From Verrucomicrobiota bacterium (GTDB taxonomy: Bacteria > Verrucomicrobiota > Verrucomicrobiia > Methylacidiphilales > Verrucolacustridaceae), in assembly GCA_010025475.1 (NCBI GenBank), contig RGTE01000056.1, positions 1 through 7,256 of the forward strand: 7,256 bases of DNA, read 5' to 3'. Positions 5,913 through 7,256 of the stretch are shown piece after piece. The translations under genes were made by a program, and so were the position numbers. Position 1 is the first letter of the stretch. Each line of letters opens with the position of its first letter. Under the pieces are notes generated by a model that was given only the letters and a program-made list of their open reading frames with translations, was not told where the DNA came from and did no database searches.

Positions 5913-7256
5913 ATGTCCGCATCGGCCAAGCCCAAACCCGCCGCCCCGGCCGATAAAAAACAGAATCAAAGGAAGTTTGTTGCTCTGGCTGCCCTTCTTA
6001 CTTCCACCCCGTTTCTCATTGCCATTGCCGTGCATGTCCTCCTCCTTCTGGTGGGGGGAAGCGTGGTGATTTTTAAAGGCGGTAACCCGCTGGCGATTTT
6101 CACCAGTCAGAATGTGGGCGGGGAAGCTGGGGCGGAAGCCGCAGCTCCCCCTTCGCCGGAGGAGCCTACCCCCGAACCGGAATCCGAACCCATGGCCATG
6201 GAGAGCGAGGTCAAACCCACCGAAACCGATCAAAGCACCGACATTCTGGCCCTTTCGACGCCCAGCACCGTTCCCTCCTTCGCGCCCCCTGCCCCCGCAA
6301 AAGCTTCCGCCCCGACGGGAATGAGCGGGGGGACCAAGCTGGCGGGGTCCCCTCGTCCGGTAGGCCGAGCCGGGGGAAAACGCACCGGCAAATCCACCCT
6401 TTTCGGGTTTTCCGAGAAAATGGGAGGCGAACTGGAGGGGACCATGTACGACCTCAAGCTCAAAGCGGATGGGAAAAAACCCAGCGGGGTTACCGACAGG
6501 AACTTTGCGGAAGTCGTGAAAAAGATCATTTCCAACCGGTTCCGACCGTCTGTGCTTGGGGAGTATTACCGTGTGGAAAAAAAATTTTTTGAAACCAGTT
6601 TTTTTATCCCCTTGAGATCCGCCCTGGACGCTCCGGAGGCTTTCGGCGTCAAGGGAAAGGTGAAGCCCAACAACTTCATCATTCACTACAAAGGTTCATT
6701 GGCAGCCCCGGAAGATGGGGAGTACCGTTTTGTGGGGCTGGGTGACGATGCCATCATCGTTCTCGTGTCGGGCATTGTCAGGCTGGACGCGACTTTCAGC
6801 CCCCTCGTTTCCTATACGGATCGCAAAGACAGGGAGGGACCGGATGGTTTCGATTTTTTCCCGATCACAAAAGACGGAAAACTGGACGAGAGCCGCCGTG
6901 ATTGGTCCAAATTAAGACAAGGAGATTGGATTCGGATGAAAGCAGGCGTCCCGCTCTCGATGGACGTGGTTCTGGTTGAACAAGGAGACCCCAATGCGGA
7001 GATGGGTGGATCTTATGGTTTTGTTCTATGCATCGAGAAAAGAGGCGTGGAGTACCCTGTGCATAAAAAAGGGAAAGTTTCTCGGCCCATTCTCCCCCTT
7101 TTTTGCCTGGATGAGCTGGATTCCAACCGGCTGAAAATCATTCGGGAGAATAAGGAAAAGCTTGAGATCGATGTTAAGAATGCCCCCATTTTTGGAGCCT
7201 TCGCCGGCGGAACTTCAGCCGAGCCAGAGTCGCCTGCCTCTCCCACTCCTCAGGCG
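5913..7256 (+). CDS. Membrane-anchored protein with Pro/Glu-rich linker and PA14-like domain (3' end outside window)
   Basis: The frame is open for 448 codons to the window edge. It starts at the first ATG after an in-frame TAA at 5901. Residues 1-32 are basic and should be cytoplasmic. Residues 33-54 form one hydrophobic helix containing H41, without a signal-peptidase site, so the rest should lie outside the inner membrane. Residues 71-135 are rich in Pro, Glu and Ala. A globular region follows from about 163. Residues 230-380 look like a PA14-type beta-barrel: HYKGSLAAPEDGEYRFVG and the Asp pair D278-D279 match the family's pattern of an extracellular, often carbohydrate-binding, domain. 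W339-IRMKAG and PILPLFCLD come later, then another Pro/Ser-rich stretch. I recall similar proteins of unknown function in Verrucomicrobiota. The basic tail, His-bearing helix and Pro/Glu linker resemble TonB. No strong ribosome binding site is seen. It may be co-transcribed with mutY. Confidence 0.85.
   Translation, partial: MSASAKPKPAAPADKKQNQRKFVALAALLTSTPFLIAIAVHVLLLLVGGSVVIFKGGNPLAIFTSQNVGGEAGAEAAAPPSPEEPTPEPESEPMAMESEVKPTETDQSTDILALSTPSTVPSFAPPAPAKASAPTGMSGGTKLAGSPRPVGRAGGKRTGKSTLFGFSEKMGGELEGTMYDLKLKADGKKPSGVTDRNFAEVVKKIISNRFRPSVLGEYYRVEKKFFETSFFIPLRSALDAPEAFGVKGKVKPNNFIIHYKGSLAAPEDGEYRFVGLGDDAIIVLVSGIVRLDATFSPLVSYTDRKDREGPDGFDFFPITKDGKLDESRRDWSKLRQGDWIRMKAGVPLSMDVVLVEQGDPNAEMGGSYGFVLCIEKRGVEYPVHKKGKVSRPILPLFCLDELDSNRLKIIRENKEKLEIDVKNAPIFGAFAGGTSAEPESPASPTPQA

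Noticed and set aside
5886..6686. Minus-strand 266-codon frame opposite the membrane-anchored protein
   Set aside because: Its product is Gly/Phe/Arg-rich with no recognisable motif and reads as the antisense of the Pro/Glu-rich linker. The plus frame there has a coherent membrane helix and domain.

Overview
The window looks like chromosome from a member of the Verrucomicrobiota. This rests on recalled family resemblance, not on a search. The HU-type protein, the CGWS glutaredoxin with its Cys-containing tail, and the membrane-anchored PA14-like protein at the right edge all resemble proteins I associate with that phylum. The DNA is GC-rich and gene-dense, with gaps of 84 nt or less, and shows no mobile element, CRISPR array, tRNA or rRNA.

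The left two thirds (1-4880) is a run of minus-strand genes. In transcription order these are rnhC (RNase HIII), an HU/IHF-family DNA-binding protein, hisS, aspS, a glutaredoxin, and possibly the first codons of another gene at the left edge. Gaps are 84, 28, -4, 46 and 4 nt, so most of it could be one operon. A perfect GC hairpin between the HU gene and hisS covers the likely hisS ribosome binding site. hisS and aspS overlap by ATGA. The glutaredoxin gene has its own candidate promoter placed so close to the ATG that its mRNA could be leaderless.

The right third (4879-7256) is on the plus strand and diverges from rnhC. mutY (adenine glycosylase) starts within or against the 5' end of rnhC, so there is no spacer between the divergent genes. 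After 32 nt comes a long reading frame (5913-7256) that never meets a stop. It encodes a short basic cytoplasmic tail, one membrane helix containing a histidine, a Pro/Glu-rich linker and a PA14-like domain. It runs off the window, so a caller that requires a stop codon would miss it.

Functionally the block combines translation (hisS, aspS), nucleoid and genome upkeep (HU, RNase HIII, MutY), thiol chemistry (glutaredoxin) and a cell-envelope protein of unknown role. The AspRS carries residues typical of the non-discriminating type, which suggests that Asn-tRNA is made by the transamidation route. I see no clear new defence or mobile system. The least described item is the envelope protein at the right edge.
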